The notes beneath the pieces are model-generated. The model made no database searches. It saw only the letters and a list, made by a program, of their open reading frames with translations, and had not been told where the DNA came from. 64,000 nucleotides of DNA from Luzula sylvatica (lineage: Eukaryota > Streptophyta > Magnoliopsida > Poales > Juncaceae): assembly GCA_946800325.1 (NCBI GenBank), contig OX326959.1, positions 36,756,908 to 36,820,907 of the forward strand, in the 5' to 3' direction. Numbering within the stretch: the first letter of the stretch is position 1; every line of letters begins with the position of its first letter. This document shows positions 10,440-20,104 of this stretch, in pieces. The position numbers and the translations under genes are program-made.

Positions 10440-11540
10440 CAATAAGATTTGTTGTATAATATATTAATACTCCTCCGCCTATCTTCTTCTCTCTCAAGTC
10501 TCCACAGATCCATTCCTCCTCTACAAGAAATCTCGTTCTTCTCTCATCTCTACCTTTTTCTCTATTATCTCCCACCACGAAACCCTGCATCCATATACTC
10601 GAGAACCAACACACAACTTCTATTCCGTTCTCAGATTGTTCGATTGGGAGACGAGATGTGAAATCGGCGAGCTTTAACTCGCGGCCTGAGATCTATTCAA
10701 TAGACAATTTCTATGGTTGACGTGGGATTCGTTACTGGACAGACACGAAAACGTAAGTGTTTCTTCTCCATTTGTTTTTATTTTACAGGAATTAATGATT
10801 TTTCGATTACCCCCAAATCAAGACAGCAAATGGCTGGATTTGTTTTTCAATTCGATTTTCTTTGGTATTTAGTTTCTTTTTAACTCGTTCTTGATCATAA
10901 TTATTGATTATGTTTGTGATTGATTGTAGTTTACAAAATTCCTATGAGTGAGAGTTGCACAATATTCGATTACTCTAGTACAAGAATTTCTTCTCTTTTA
11001 TCCCTCTTCGAATTAGATGAGAACGAGACGAAGAAGCAGAGAAGGATTTGCCTACTGTACAAGGTTATTTTCAATTTTAACTCTTTCTAAATTAATTCGA
11101 TCTATTTTGATAATTATTCGATCTAATTTATTTGCACAATTGGTGCAGAGATTTGGTGAGTTCCTTCGAGAACAGCCTTGAAGAGGTCATCTCAAGCCAA
11201 AAGATTTCATCTCGATGGAACAGAGCTTTGAGCGTCACAATATTCAACTCCGTGCACTTCTTGGCAATAGGTTATTTTTTTAATCTTCTCTTTTTCCTTT
11301 CTGTTCTTTTCTTGTATGTATTGAAGAAGAGGTGTTGTACATGTACATGGCTTTTTGTTACTAAATTAGAGGGAATTTCTGTACATGTACATTATTGATT
11401 TCATTATGTGTTTTCAGGGTTATAATCAATGGTGGCCAATTCTCTTAAACCAGTTCGAATCGAGACATTCGATTAAGCTCTCGAAGAATGTTACTAAAAA
11501 ATCAGAAGACAATCATCAGATTTTAAAGGAGGAATAGTGA
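10440..11540 (+). other. Possible decayed spliced transcription unit
   Basis: This interval has a noticeably more balanced base composition than its surroundings. It shows a TATA-like stretch (TGTATAATATATTAA, about 10452-10466), a pyrimidine-rich 5' leader (about 10470-10580) and several good plant splice sites. These are a donor at 10753 (AC|GTAAGT), an acceptor ending at 10929 (TTGTAG), a donor at 11064 (AAG|GTTATT), an acceptor ending at 11148 (GTGCAG), a donor at 11271 and an acceptor ending at 11417 (TTTTCAG). The last segment has a 39-codon open frame from 11418 to a TAG at about 11535, out of phase with the upstream exons. I do not recognise the product. It could be a pseudogene, a non-coding RNA or a small gene. 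Confidence 0.35.
10713..11181 (+). pseudogene. Spliced small open frame, unrecognised, probable gene remnant
   Basis: From the ATG at 10713, a first coding segment (10713-10752, starting MVDVGFVTGQ) joins in phase to 10930-11063. Together they give 58 codons without a stop; the second segment includes MSESCTIFDY and ends in the basic stretch KKQRRICLLYK. The next segment from 11149 adds RFGEFLREQP and then meets TGA at 11179-11181. Beyond that stop the same frame stays open to the donor at 11270, and the final open segment is shifted by one phase. One stop plus one frameshift fits a broken gene. A genuine 68-residue protein is the alternative. No domain was recognised, and the splice choices are inference. 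Confidence 0.3.
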
Positions 11541-11914
11541 TGCAGGAAACTAAACAAATCAAACTCGATCAGGTTCAAAACCAAACCAATTAATAATTTA
11601 TTTATTTTCTACAAAATATTAACTAATTGTCTTCATATTGGTTCAGGAGAATAGGGCAAATTAATCAATTACAAACTCGATGACTTAGGTTATTTGAGTT
11701 TAATCAAATTGCAAACCCCTGTACAAGAGGTAAATTTCAATCTTATTCCTTACTAAATAATCCAATAAATTTTTTTATTATTCAATATAATTTATTTTCT
11801 ATCAATATGCAGCGATGACAAAAAAATGGATGATCGAATCGTTTTACATAAAATCGGGGCATCTCAATACAAGAAATTTCAGAAGAAGGCTTCATGTGCA
11901 AAATGGATGAGGAG
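11541..11914. other. Downstream flank of the possible gene remnant, nothing recognised
   Basis: AT-rich DNA with several CAG and GTAA-like sites that could be further weak introns. I see no open frame or repeat that I can support. It leads into the GT-rich tract. Confidence 0.4.
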
Positions 11915-12066
11915 AGATGTGTGTTTTTGTGTTGTGTATATATGTGCATGTGTATCTGGTGTGTATTTGCTTGTTTTGTGCTTGTGTGTCTTTGTGTGTG
12001 TCTATGTAAGAGTGTGTATGTGTATGTTTGTGTGTGTGTAGTGTGTAGTGAGTAGTGTGTGTGTCT
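11915..12066 (+). repeat. GT-rich low-complexity tract
   Basis: About 150 bp are dominated by TGTGTG runs interrupted by short A- and C-containing spacers, together with TGTATGTGTATG motifs. Alternating purine-pyrimidine DNA of this type can adopt the Z form. The tract immediately precedes the G-rich minisatellite. Open frames on both strands here and beyond arise from the low complexity and are not genes. Confidence 0.85.
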
Positions 12067-12655
12067 GACCAAAGTGGGGTCAGGCAAGTCCGGTCCGGTC
12101 CGGTCCTAGTGGCGTCGGGCCCGCAGGAAGGGGGTGGGTTCGGTCCGAGTGGGGCCGGACCCGCGGTGGAGAGGATGGCTTTGGTCCGAGTCGGGCCGGG
12201 CTCACGGGGGCTGGGCCGACCTTGCCTGGTGGGGCTCGGGCCCATGCGGTCCTGCCCGGGGGGGGGCGGGCCCCATGCGGTCCTGGCCCGGGGGGTCGGG
12301 CCCGCGGGGGCCTGGCCCGGGCCGGGGGGTCGGTCCCACGGGGGCCTGGCCGGGGGGGGGGGGTCGGGCCCACGTGGGCCTGGGCGGGGGGGGTCGGGCC
12401 CACGGGGGCCTGGCCCGGGGGGGGGGGGTCGGGCCCACGGGGGCCTGGCCCGGGGGGGGGGTCGGGCCCACGGGGGCCTGGCCAGGAGGGGGGGGGTCGG
12501 GCCCACGGGGGCCCGGCCTGGGGGGGTCGGGCCCACGCGGGCCGGTCCCGGGGGGGTCGGGCCCACGCGGGCCGGGCCCGGGGGGGTCGGGGCCCACGCG
12601 GGCCGGGCCTGGGGGGCCGGGCCCGGGGGGGTGGGTTTGGGTCGGGCCCACGCGA
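12067..12655 (+). repeat. G-run-rich GC minisatellite (period about 30-35 bp)
   Basis: Degenerate units follow the pattern GGGGGGTCGGGCCCACGGGG + GCCTGGCCC. The octamer GGGCCCAC occurs nine times, starting at 12366, 12396, 12431, 12464, 12499, 12529, 12559, 12590 and 12644; the first eight are 30-35 bp apart. The proximal part (12067-12340) is a more diverged version, with GGTCCGGTCCGGTCC and GGGCCCATGCGG. Uninterrupted G runs of 7-12 bases recur on the plus strand, giving strong G-quadruplex potential. The block is overwhelmingly G and C while its surroundings are AT-rich. Long proline/glycine-rich open frames in several frames on both strands are artefacts of this composition. Confidence 0.92.
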
Positions 12656-13131
12656 GTGATATTTTTAAAAATAAAATAAAATAATATTAATAGTTTGTTC
12701 AAATTTTGAAACCAAAATTAATCAATTAATACTAAATAATAATAATAATTGTTTAATAAATAACTAGGTAATAATATTTTGTACATTCATGTTTTGTTGT
12801 TGTTTTTGAAATAATGTACAAGTGATTAAGAAACTATCATATAATATGAATGTCAAAATAGATCACATTCATTTATCTAATATATTTGAGACCTCGTCAC
12901 ATTGTCGATCCTCCTTCCAAAAATATGAACCTTCATTGTACACTTGATGAAAACATATAATTGTGTGCTCCAAAATCAAATTTAATATTTTATTTTTGAA
13001 AATTAATGAAATAGGCTGTCATTTTATATATTAATCATAGATAATATACATCTCTAAGAACACAAGTTACGTGAATATATTATAAATCCTAATCCCTACT
13101 CGAAATTTGTAATTAGGGCTTTATTCTGCAT
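12656..13131. other. AT-rich spacer between the minisatellite and the duplicated segment
   Basis: There is an abrupt return to AT-rich DNA. No open frame, tandem repeat or transposon end was recognised. It ends at the start of the second copy of the 1-1982 duplication. Confidence 0.55.
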
Positions 13132-14184
13132 GGGTCAAACTTAAATATAATCTCAATTTGGGATTAATACTTTAATGTAATATCTCTTTTGGCTAAGTGG
13201 TGATGTGGTGATTAAATTAGAGAAAATACTTATTTAGTTAAATGGCTATGTAACATTAAGATGTGGACAAAATGAAAATGTATTGTACAATACATATTTT
13301 TTTTTAAATAACTTGCAAAAATTATATATTTTAGAAACAAACATAATTTTCTTATAAATGCATTTTTGACATATTTTCACAAAAATAGAGCATATTTACA
13401 AACACAATATGGAAGTATTTTAATGACTTTTTACTTTAAACAAATATTAGATTAAAAATGTGAGTAACAATTTTTCAAAAACATATTATGTTGTTATTTG
13501 TTTGAAAAGGGGTGTAAAAGAATTCTTTGAAATTTGATAAATGTATTTCAAAAAAAAAAATTACAAAACATTTGAGAAGAATATTTACAAAACATCTATC
13601 TATATAAAGATTTGAGAAAAGTATTTTAAAACAATTCTATGAAATTGAGAATTATATTTAAATAATCTTATTCTTAGACTTTTTGCAAAAGTATTTCAAA
13701 AATGATTTTATAAGAAACTGGAGAAATGCACTTACAAAAGAAAAATATATTTTTATGAAATTTGAGAGAAGTATTTAAAAAATATGGATGTTTTCATGTA
13801 TATTCCTCCAAAAACACAAAATATCAAATTTGACCTTCTAAAACTTACAATATGAAATTTATCCTTGTAAATATCAATGTCTATCAAATTTTGACCCGTA
13901 TTAACTTTTTTTGTTAAATTTAAGAAGAAAAGTATAAAATTTATCCTTTTAAATGGATATACATGGAATGAGCCCTGAAAAATATATTGAAATATGAAAT
14001 TTTTTATTTTTATTCGCTTGATTTGTGAAGTATAAAATATCAATTTATATCACAAATGTTATTTTCTTGTTCCACTACATTGTTTTTAAATTTATCTCAA
14101 CTAATATGTCAACCCTTTTTTATACAAGACATTTGATGAGATATATGATTTTTGTTGGCATTTTTGTTCAACCTTTGTCTTTTC
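13132..14184 (+). repeat. Direct duplication, right copy (copy B), truncated at the satellite array
   Basis: This copy is collinear with 1-1982, starting GGGTCAAACTTAAATATAAT and continuing through the block ending TTTTTGTTGGCATTT. It contains only a 191-bp remnant of the Mutator-like element. Its right end meets satellite sequence at about 14185-14189. The duplicated segment is probably cut by the array edge, because copy A stays non-satellite beyond the same point. No genes are present. Confidence 0.87.
13786..13976. mobile_element. Internally deleted Mutator-like element remnant
   Basis: This is the counterpart of 652-1770. Both outer ends are kept (GGATGTTTTCATGTATATTC on the left; GGATATACATGGAATGAGCC on the right), together with the AAAAATAT-type flanks. 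About 930 bp of interior, including the position of the nested hAT element, are absent. It is either a deletion derivative or the shorter ancestral form. The shared insertion site shows that the Mutator-like insertion came before the duplication of the flanking segment. Confidence 0.65.
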
Positions 14185-14188
14185 TTTT

Positions 14189-17100
14189 CTTCATTTTTGC
14201 ATTTTTAAGAAATTTTTGAAAAAAATGAAATTTGTGTATGTTAGTCTTCAATTACGGAATATTAAAAAATATCTTCGTTGAATTTTTCGAACGTGTTAGA
14301 CTTCATTTTTAGCATTTTCAAGAAATTTTTGAAAAAATTGAAATTTGTGTGTGTGTTAGTCTCCAATTACTGAGTATTTTGAGTATGACATGAAAATTAA
14401 GTTTTTTTTTCTTGTGTTACATTTCAATTTTTACATTCTTTTAAAACATATCTTCATTGAATTTTTTGTGAAGGTGTTTGTCTTCAGTTTTGTGCATTGT
14501 GAAGAAATTTTTCAAAAAAATTGAAATTTGTGTGTGTGTTAGTCTCCAATTACGGAGTATTTTGAGTATGACATGAAAATTGAGTTTTTCTTCTTCTTGT
14601 GTTACACTTCAATTTTAACATTCTTCTAAAAAATATCTTCATTGAATTATTTGAACGAGTTAGACTTCATTTTTTGCATTTTTGAGAATTTTTTGACTAA
14701 ATTAAAATTTGTGTGTGTTAGTCTTCAATTACGGAGTATTTTGAGTATGGCATGAAAATTGAGTATTTTGCTTATGTTACACTTCAATTTTTGCATTTTT
14801 TTTTAAATATCTTCATTGAATGTTTTTGAGATGTTAGACTTCAATTTTTTGCATTTTTAAGAATTTTTTGAAAAATTGAAATTTGTGTGTGTTAGTCTTC
14901 AATTACTAAGTATTTTGAGTATGACATGAAAATTTATTTTGCTTATGTTGCACTTCAGTTTTAACATTCTTTTAAAAAATATCTTCATTGAATTTGTTGA
15001 AGGTCATAGACTTATTTTTTTGCATTTTGAAGAAATTTTTGAAAAAATTGAAATTGGTGTGTGTTTGTCTTGAATTACGGAGTATTTTGAGTATGACATG
15101 AAAATTGAGTATTTTGCTTATGTTACACTTCAATTTTAACATTCTTTTATAAAATATCTTCATTGAATTTATTGAAGGTGTTAGACTTCATTTTTTGCAT
15201 TTTTAAGAAATTTTTGAAAAAATTGAAATTTGTGTGTGTTAGTTTTCAATTACGGAGTATTTTTAGTATGACATGAAAATTGAGTTTTTTTCTTGGGTTA
15301 CACTTCAATTTTAACATTCTTTTAAAAAATATATTCAATGAATTTTGAAGGTGTTAGACTTCATTTTTTGCAGTTTTAAGAAATTTTTGAAAAAATTGAA
15401 ATTTGTGTATGTTATTCTCCGATTACGGAAAATTTTGACTATGACATGAAAATTGGGTATTTTGCTTATTTTACACTTCAATTTTTACATTTTTTTGAAA
15501 AATATCTTCATTGAATTTGTTGAAGGTGTTAGACTTCATTTTTTGCATTTTTAAGAAATGTATGAAAAATGGAAATTTGTGTGTGTTTGTCTTCAATTAC
15601 GGAGTATTTTGAGTATGACATGAAAAATGAGTATTTTGCTTATGTTACACTTCAATTTTTACATTTTTAAAAAAAATATCTTCATTGAATTTTTTGAAGG
15701 TGTTAGACTTCAGTTTTTTGCATTTTGAAGAAATTGAAATTTGTGTGCGTTAGTCTCCAATTACGGAGTATTTTTTAGTATGACTTGAAAATTGAGTATT
15801 TTACTTATGTTACACTTCAATTTTTGCATTATTTTAAAAAATATCTTCATTGAATTTATTGAAGGTGTTAGACTTCATTTTTTACATTCTTAAGAAATTT
15901 TTGAAAAAATTGAAACTTGTGTGTGTTAGTCTTCAATTACGGAGTATTTTGAGTATGACATGAAAATTGAGTATTTTGCTTATGTTACACTTCAATTTTA
16001 ACATTCTTTTAAAAAATATCTTCCTTGAATTTTTCGAAGGTATTAGACTTCATTTTTTGCATTTTCAAGAAATTTTTGAAAAAATTGAAATTTGTGTGAG
16101 CTATTCTTCAATTATGGTGTATTTTGCGTATGACATGAAAATTGAGTATTTTGCTTATGTTACACTTCTATTTTTACATTTTTTTAAAACGTATCTTCAT
16201 TAAATTTTTCTGAAGATAGACTTCATTTTTTTTTCATTTTTAAGAAATTTTTGAAAAAATTGAAAATTGTGTGTGTTAGTCTTCAATTACGGAGTATTTT
16301 GAGTATGACATAAAAATTGAGTTTTTTTCTTGTGTTACACATAAATTTTAACATTCTTATAAAAAATATCTTCATTGAATTTATTGAATGTGTTAGACTT
16401 CATTTTTTCCATTTTTAAGAAATTTTTGAAAAAATTGAAATTTTTGTGTGTTTGTCTTCAATTATGGAGTATTTTGAGTATGACATGAAAATTCAGTATT
16501 TTGGTTATGTTACACTTCAATTTTTACATTTTTAAAAAAAATATCTTCATTCGATTTTTTGAAGGTGTCAGAATTTAGTTTTTTGCATTTTTAAGAAATT
16601 TTTGAAAAAATTGAAACTTGTGTGTGTTAGTCTTCAATTACGGAGTATTTTGAGTTTGACATAAAAATTGTGTTTTTTTCTTGTGTTAGACATCTACTTT
16701 ATCATTATTTTAAAAAATATCTTCATTGAATTTTTTGAAGGTATGACTTCATTTTTTGCATTTTTAAGAAATTTTTGGAAAAATTGAAATTTTTGTGTGT
16801 TAGTCTTCAACTACGGAGTATTTTGAGTATGACATGGAAATTGAGTATTTTGCTTATGTTACACTTTAATTTTTACATTCTTTTAAAATATATCTTCATT
16901 CAAAATTTTGAAGGTGTTAGACTTCATATTTTGCATTTTCAAGAAATTTTTGAAAAAATTGAAATTTGTGTGTGTTAGTGTTCAATTACGGAGTATTTTT
17001 AGTATGACATGAAAATTGAGTTTTTTCTTGTGTTACACTTCAATTTTAACATTCTTTTAAAAAAATATATTCAATTAATTTTTTGAAGGTGTCAGCCTTC

Positions 17101-18041
17101 ATTTTTTGCATTTTTAAGATATTTTTGAAAAAAATTGAAATTTGTGAGTGTGAGTCTTCAATTACGGAGTATTTTGAGTATGACATGAAAATTGAGTATT
17201 TTGCTTATGTTACACTTAAATTTTAACATTCATTTAAAAAATATATTCATTGAATTTGTGGAAGGTGTTAGACTTAAATTTTTGCATTTTTAAGAAATTT
17301 TTGGAAAAATTGAAATTTGTGTGTGTTACTCTTCAATTACGGAGTATTTTGAGTATGACATGAAAATTGAGTATTTTGCTTACGTTGCAACTCAGTTTTA
17401 ACATTCTTTTAAAAAATATCTTCATTGAATTTGTGGAAGGTGTTAGACTTAATTTTTTGCATTTTTAAGAAATTTTTGAAAAAATTGAAATTTGTGTGTG
17501 TTTCTCTTCAATTACGGAGTATTTTGAGTATGCCATGAAAATTGAGTATTTTGCTTATGTTACACTTCAATTTTAACATTATTTTAAAAAATATCTTCAT
17601 TGAATTTATTGAAGGTGTTAGACTTCATTTTTAAGAAATTTTTTAAAAAATTGAAATTTGTGTATGTTAGTCTTCAACTACGGAGTATTTTGAGTATGAC
17701 ATGAAAATTGAGTATTTTGCTTATGTTACACTTCAATTTTAACATTCTTTTAAAAAATATCTTCATTGAATTTTTCGAAGGTGTTAGACTTTATTTTTTG
17801 CATTTTCAAGAAATTTTTGAAAAAATTGAAATTTGTTTGTGTGTTAGTCTCCAATTACGGAGTATTTTGAGTATGACATGAAAATTGAGTTTTTTTTTCT
17901 TGTGTTACAATTCAATTTTTACATTTTTTTTAAAACATATCTTCATTGAATTTTTGTGAAGGTGTTAGACTTCAATTTTTTGCATTTTGAAGAAATTGAA
18001 ATTCGTGTGTGTGTTAGTCTCCAATTACGGAGTATTTTGAG
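14189..18041 (+). repeat. Left edge of the satellite array, diverged monomers
   Basis: Monomers differ from the right-hand consensus. Many read GAGTATTTTGCTTATGTTACAC instead of GAGTTTTTTTCTTGTGTTACAC, and some carry GTGTGTGTGTTAGTCTCC. Unit length varies through indels in the T and A runs. The first partial unit abuts the truncated duplication at about 14185. It ends at a hAT-type insertion. Greater divergence at an array edge is the pattern expected where homogenisation is weak. Confidence 0.8.
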
Positions 18042-18643
18042 CAATGTTGTAAAATACGGAAAACGGTACGGAACGGTCGGGGACCGAAAAACGGGATTAC
18101 CGTAAAACGGTGAAAAAATGGTGGAAAAACGGTGAAAAAACGGTCATCGAAATCGATAGTAATTTAATTAAAATTTATAGATAAAACCAAAAAAATATAT
18201 AATAATGTAATTTTTTAATAGTAAAAAAATAACATAAACAACATCCAACATAAAACATAATATCAAAACGAATGTCTAACATAAACGTAACATCAAAACG
18301 AATGTCCAACAAAACGTAACATCAAAATAAAAACTCAAATCCAAACATAAACTAAATAGTAAAATCATTAACATCATTCGGGACGACCGTAAGTAAAAAA
18401 AATGGTAATTTTATTGGGTTGGAAAAAAAAAATGGGCCAAAAAACGGTAAATATTCAAAATTTCAATTTTTTGTTGTGTAAAACGGCCGTTTTTCGAACC
18501 GAAAAACGTTTTTTCCCAAAAAAAATGGTCAAACACGGTAAAAAAACGTTTGACCATTTTTTCAAACCGTCTTGTAAAAAACGGAATGTTTTTCCACCGA
18601 AACACCGTTTTTCCACCGTTTTTCACCGTTTTTTACAACAGTG
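18042..18643. mobile_element. hAT-type MITE, 602 bp, inserted in a satellite monomer
   Basis: Termini are CAATGTTGTAAAA on the left and, on the opposite strand from the right end, CACTGTTGTAAAA. A perfect 8-bp target-site duplication, ATTTTGAG, lies at 18034-18041 and 18644-18651. Removing the element and one duplicate restores the normal monomer text GGAGTATTTTGAGTATGACA. Subterminal regions are packed with ACGG/CCGT motifs (for example AAAACGGTGAAAAA on the left and CACCGTTTTTCCACCG on the right). The middle has short repeats of AACATCAAAACGAATGTC at about 18246-18320. Overlapping open frames near 18402-18644 on both strands come from the inverted motif arrays. It cannot encode a transposase. 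Confidence 0.93.
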
Positions 18644-19906
18644 ATTTTGAGTATGACATGAAAATTGAGTTTTTTTACTTGTGTTACACTTCAATTTTCA
18701 CATTCTTTTAAAAAATATCTTCATGGAATTATTTGATCGAGTTAGACTTCATTTTTTCCATTTCTAAGAAATGTTTGAAAAAATTTAAATTTGTGTGTGT
18801 TAGTCTTCAATTATGGAGTATTTTGAGTATGACATGAAAATTGAGTATTTTGCTTATGTTACAGTTCAATTTTTACATTTTTTAAAAAAATATCTTCATT
18901 GAATGTTTTTAAGAAGTTAGACTTCAATTTTTTGCATTTTTAATAATTTTTTGAAAAATTGAAATTTGTGTGTGTTAGTCTTTAATTACGGAGTATTTTG
19001 AGTATGACATGAAAATTGAGTATTTTGCTTATGTTGCACTTCAGTTTTAACATTTTTTTAAAAAATATCTTCATTGAATTTGGCGAAAGCGTTAGAATTA
19101 ATTTTTTGCATTTTTAAGAAATTTTTGAAAAAATTGAAATTTGTGTGTGTTTGCCTTCAATTACGGAGTATTTTGAGTAAGACATGAAAATTGAGTATTT
19201 TGCTTATGCTGCACTTCAATTTTAACATTCTTTTAAAAAATATCTTCATTGAATTTATTGAAGGTGTTAGACTTCATTTTTTCATTTTTAAGAAATTTTT
19301 TAAAAAATTGAAATTTGTGTATGTTAGTCTTCAATTACGGAGTATTTTGAGTATGACATGAGAATTGAGTATTTTGCTTATGTTACCCTTCAATTTTAAC
19401 ATTCTTTTAAAAAATATCTTCATGGAATTTTTCGAAGGTGTTAGACTTCATTTTTTGCATTTCTAAGAAATGTTTGAAAAAATTTAAATTTGTGTGTGTT
19501 AGTCTTCAATTATGGAGTATTTTGAGTATGACATGAAAATTGAGTATTTTGCTTATGTTACAGTTCAATTTTTACATTTTTAAAAAAAATATCTTCATTG
19601 AATGTTTTTATGGTGTTAGACTTCAATTTTTTGCATTTTTAATAATTTTTAGAAAAATTGAAATTTGTGTGTGTTAGTCTTCAATTACGGAGTATTTTGA
19701 GTATGACATGAAAATTGAGTATTTTGCTTATGTTGCACTTCAGTTTTAACATTTTTTAAAAAAATATCTTCATTAAATTTGGTGAAGTTGTTAGACTTCA
19801 TTTTTTGCATTTTTAAGAAATTTTTGAAAAAATTGAAATTTGGGTGTGTTAGTTTTCAATTACGGAGTATTTTTAGTATGACATGAAAATTGAGTATTTT
19901 GCTTAT

Positions 19907-20104
19907 GTCACACCTCTTGGGTAGGGAGCGAGAGGTGTGGGGTTCGATTCCCGACGGGGACACTGGATTATAGATTAAATGTTAAATGAGTGAATAGAGT
20001 GTGTGGCTACGGGCCAGCCTACGGGTTTGTAATAAAAAAAAAAAAGGAGATTGTGTTTGGAAGGGGGACTTTGAGCCCTCTCCGAATTTACTCAAAAAAA
20101 AAAT
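19907..20104 (+). mobile_element. tRNA-derived SINE, copy 1
   Basis: A tRNA-like head (TCACACCTCTTGGGTAGGGA onwards) contains an exact RNA polymerase III B-box, GGTTCGATTCC (19941-19951), within a T-arm-like stem (GGG...TCCC). A plausible weak A-box lies about 20 bases upstream. An unrelated body follows, with an internal A run (about 20032-20045), and the unit ends in an A-rich tail after CCGAATTTACTC. This layout is that of a SINE mobilised by a LINE. The monomer flanks read CTTATGT before it and ATGTTTTTAAGG after it. About 45-50 bp of monomer sequence normally found between them are missing. Confidence 0.82.

Noticed and set aside
11782..12702. Overlapping proline/glycine/arginine-rich open frames on both strands
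   Set aside because: They come from the GT-rich tract and the GC minisatellite, where stop codons are rare in every frame. Coding on both strands at once is implausible.
1..14184. A 13-kb LTR retrotransposon bounded by the 1-1982 and 13132-14184 direct repeats
   Set aside because: I found no primer-binding site, polypurine tract, gag-pol coding region or clear TG...CA ends. The interior holds unrelated elements and possible gene remnants.
18402..18644. Open frames on both strands inside the hAT-type element
   Set aside because: They mirror the inverted ACGG/CCGT motif arrays, are too short for a transposase and show no catalytic or zinc-finger features.
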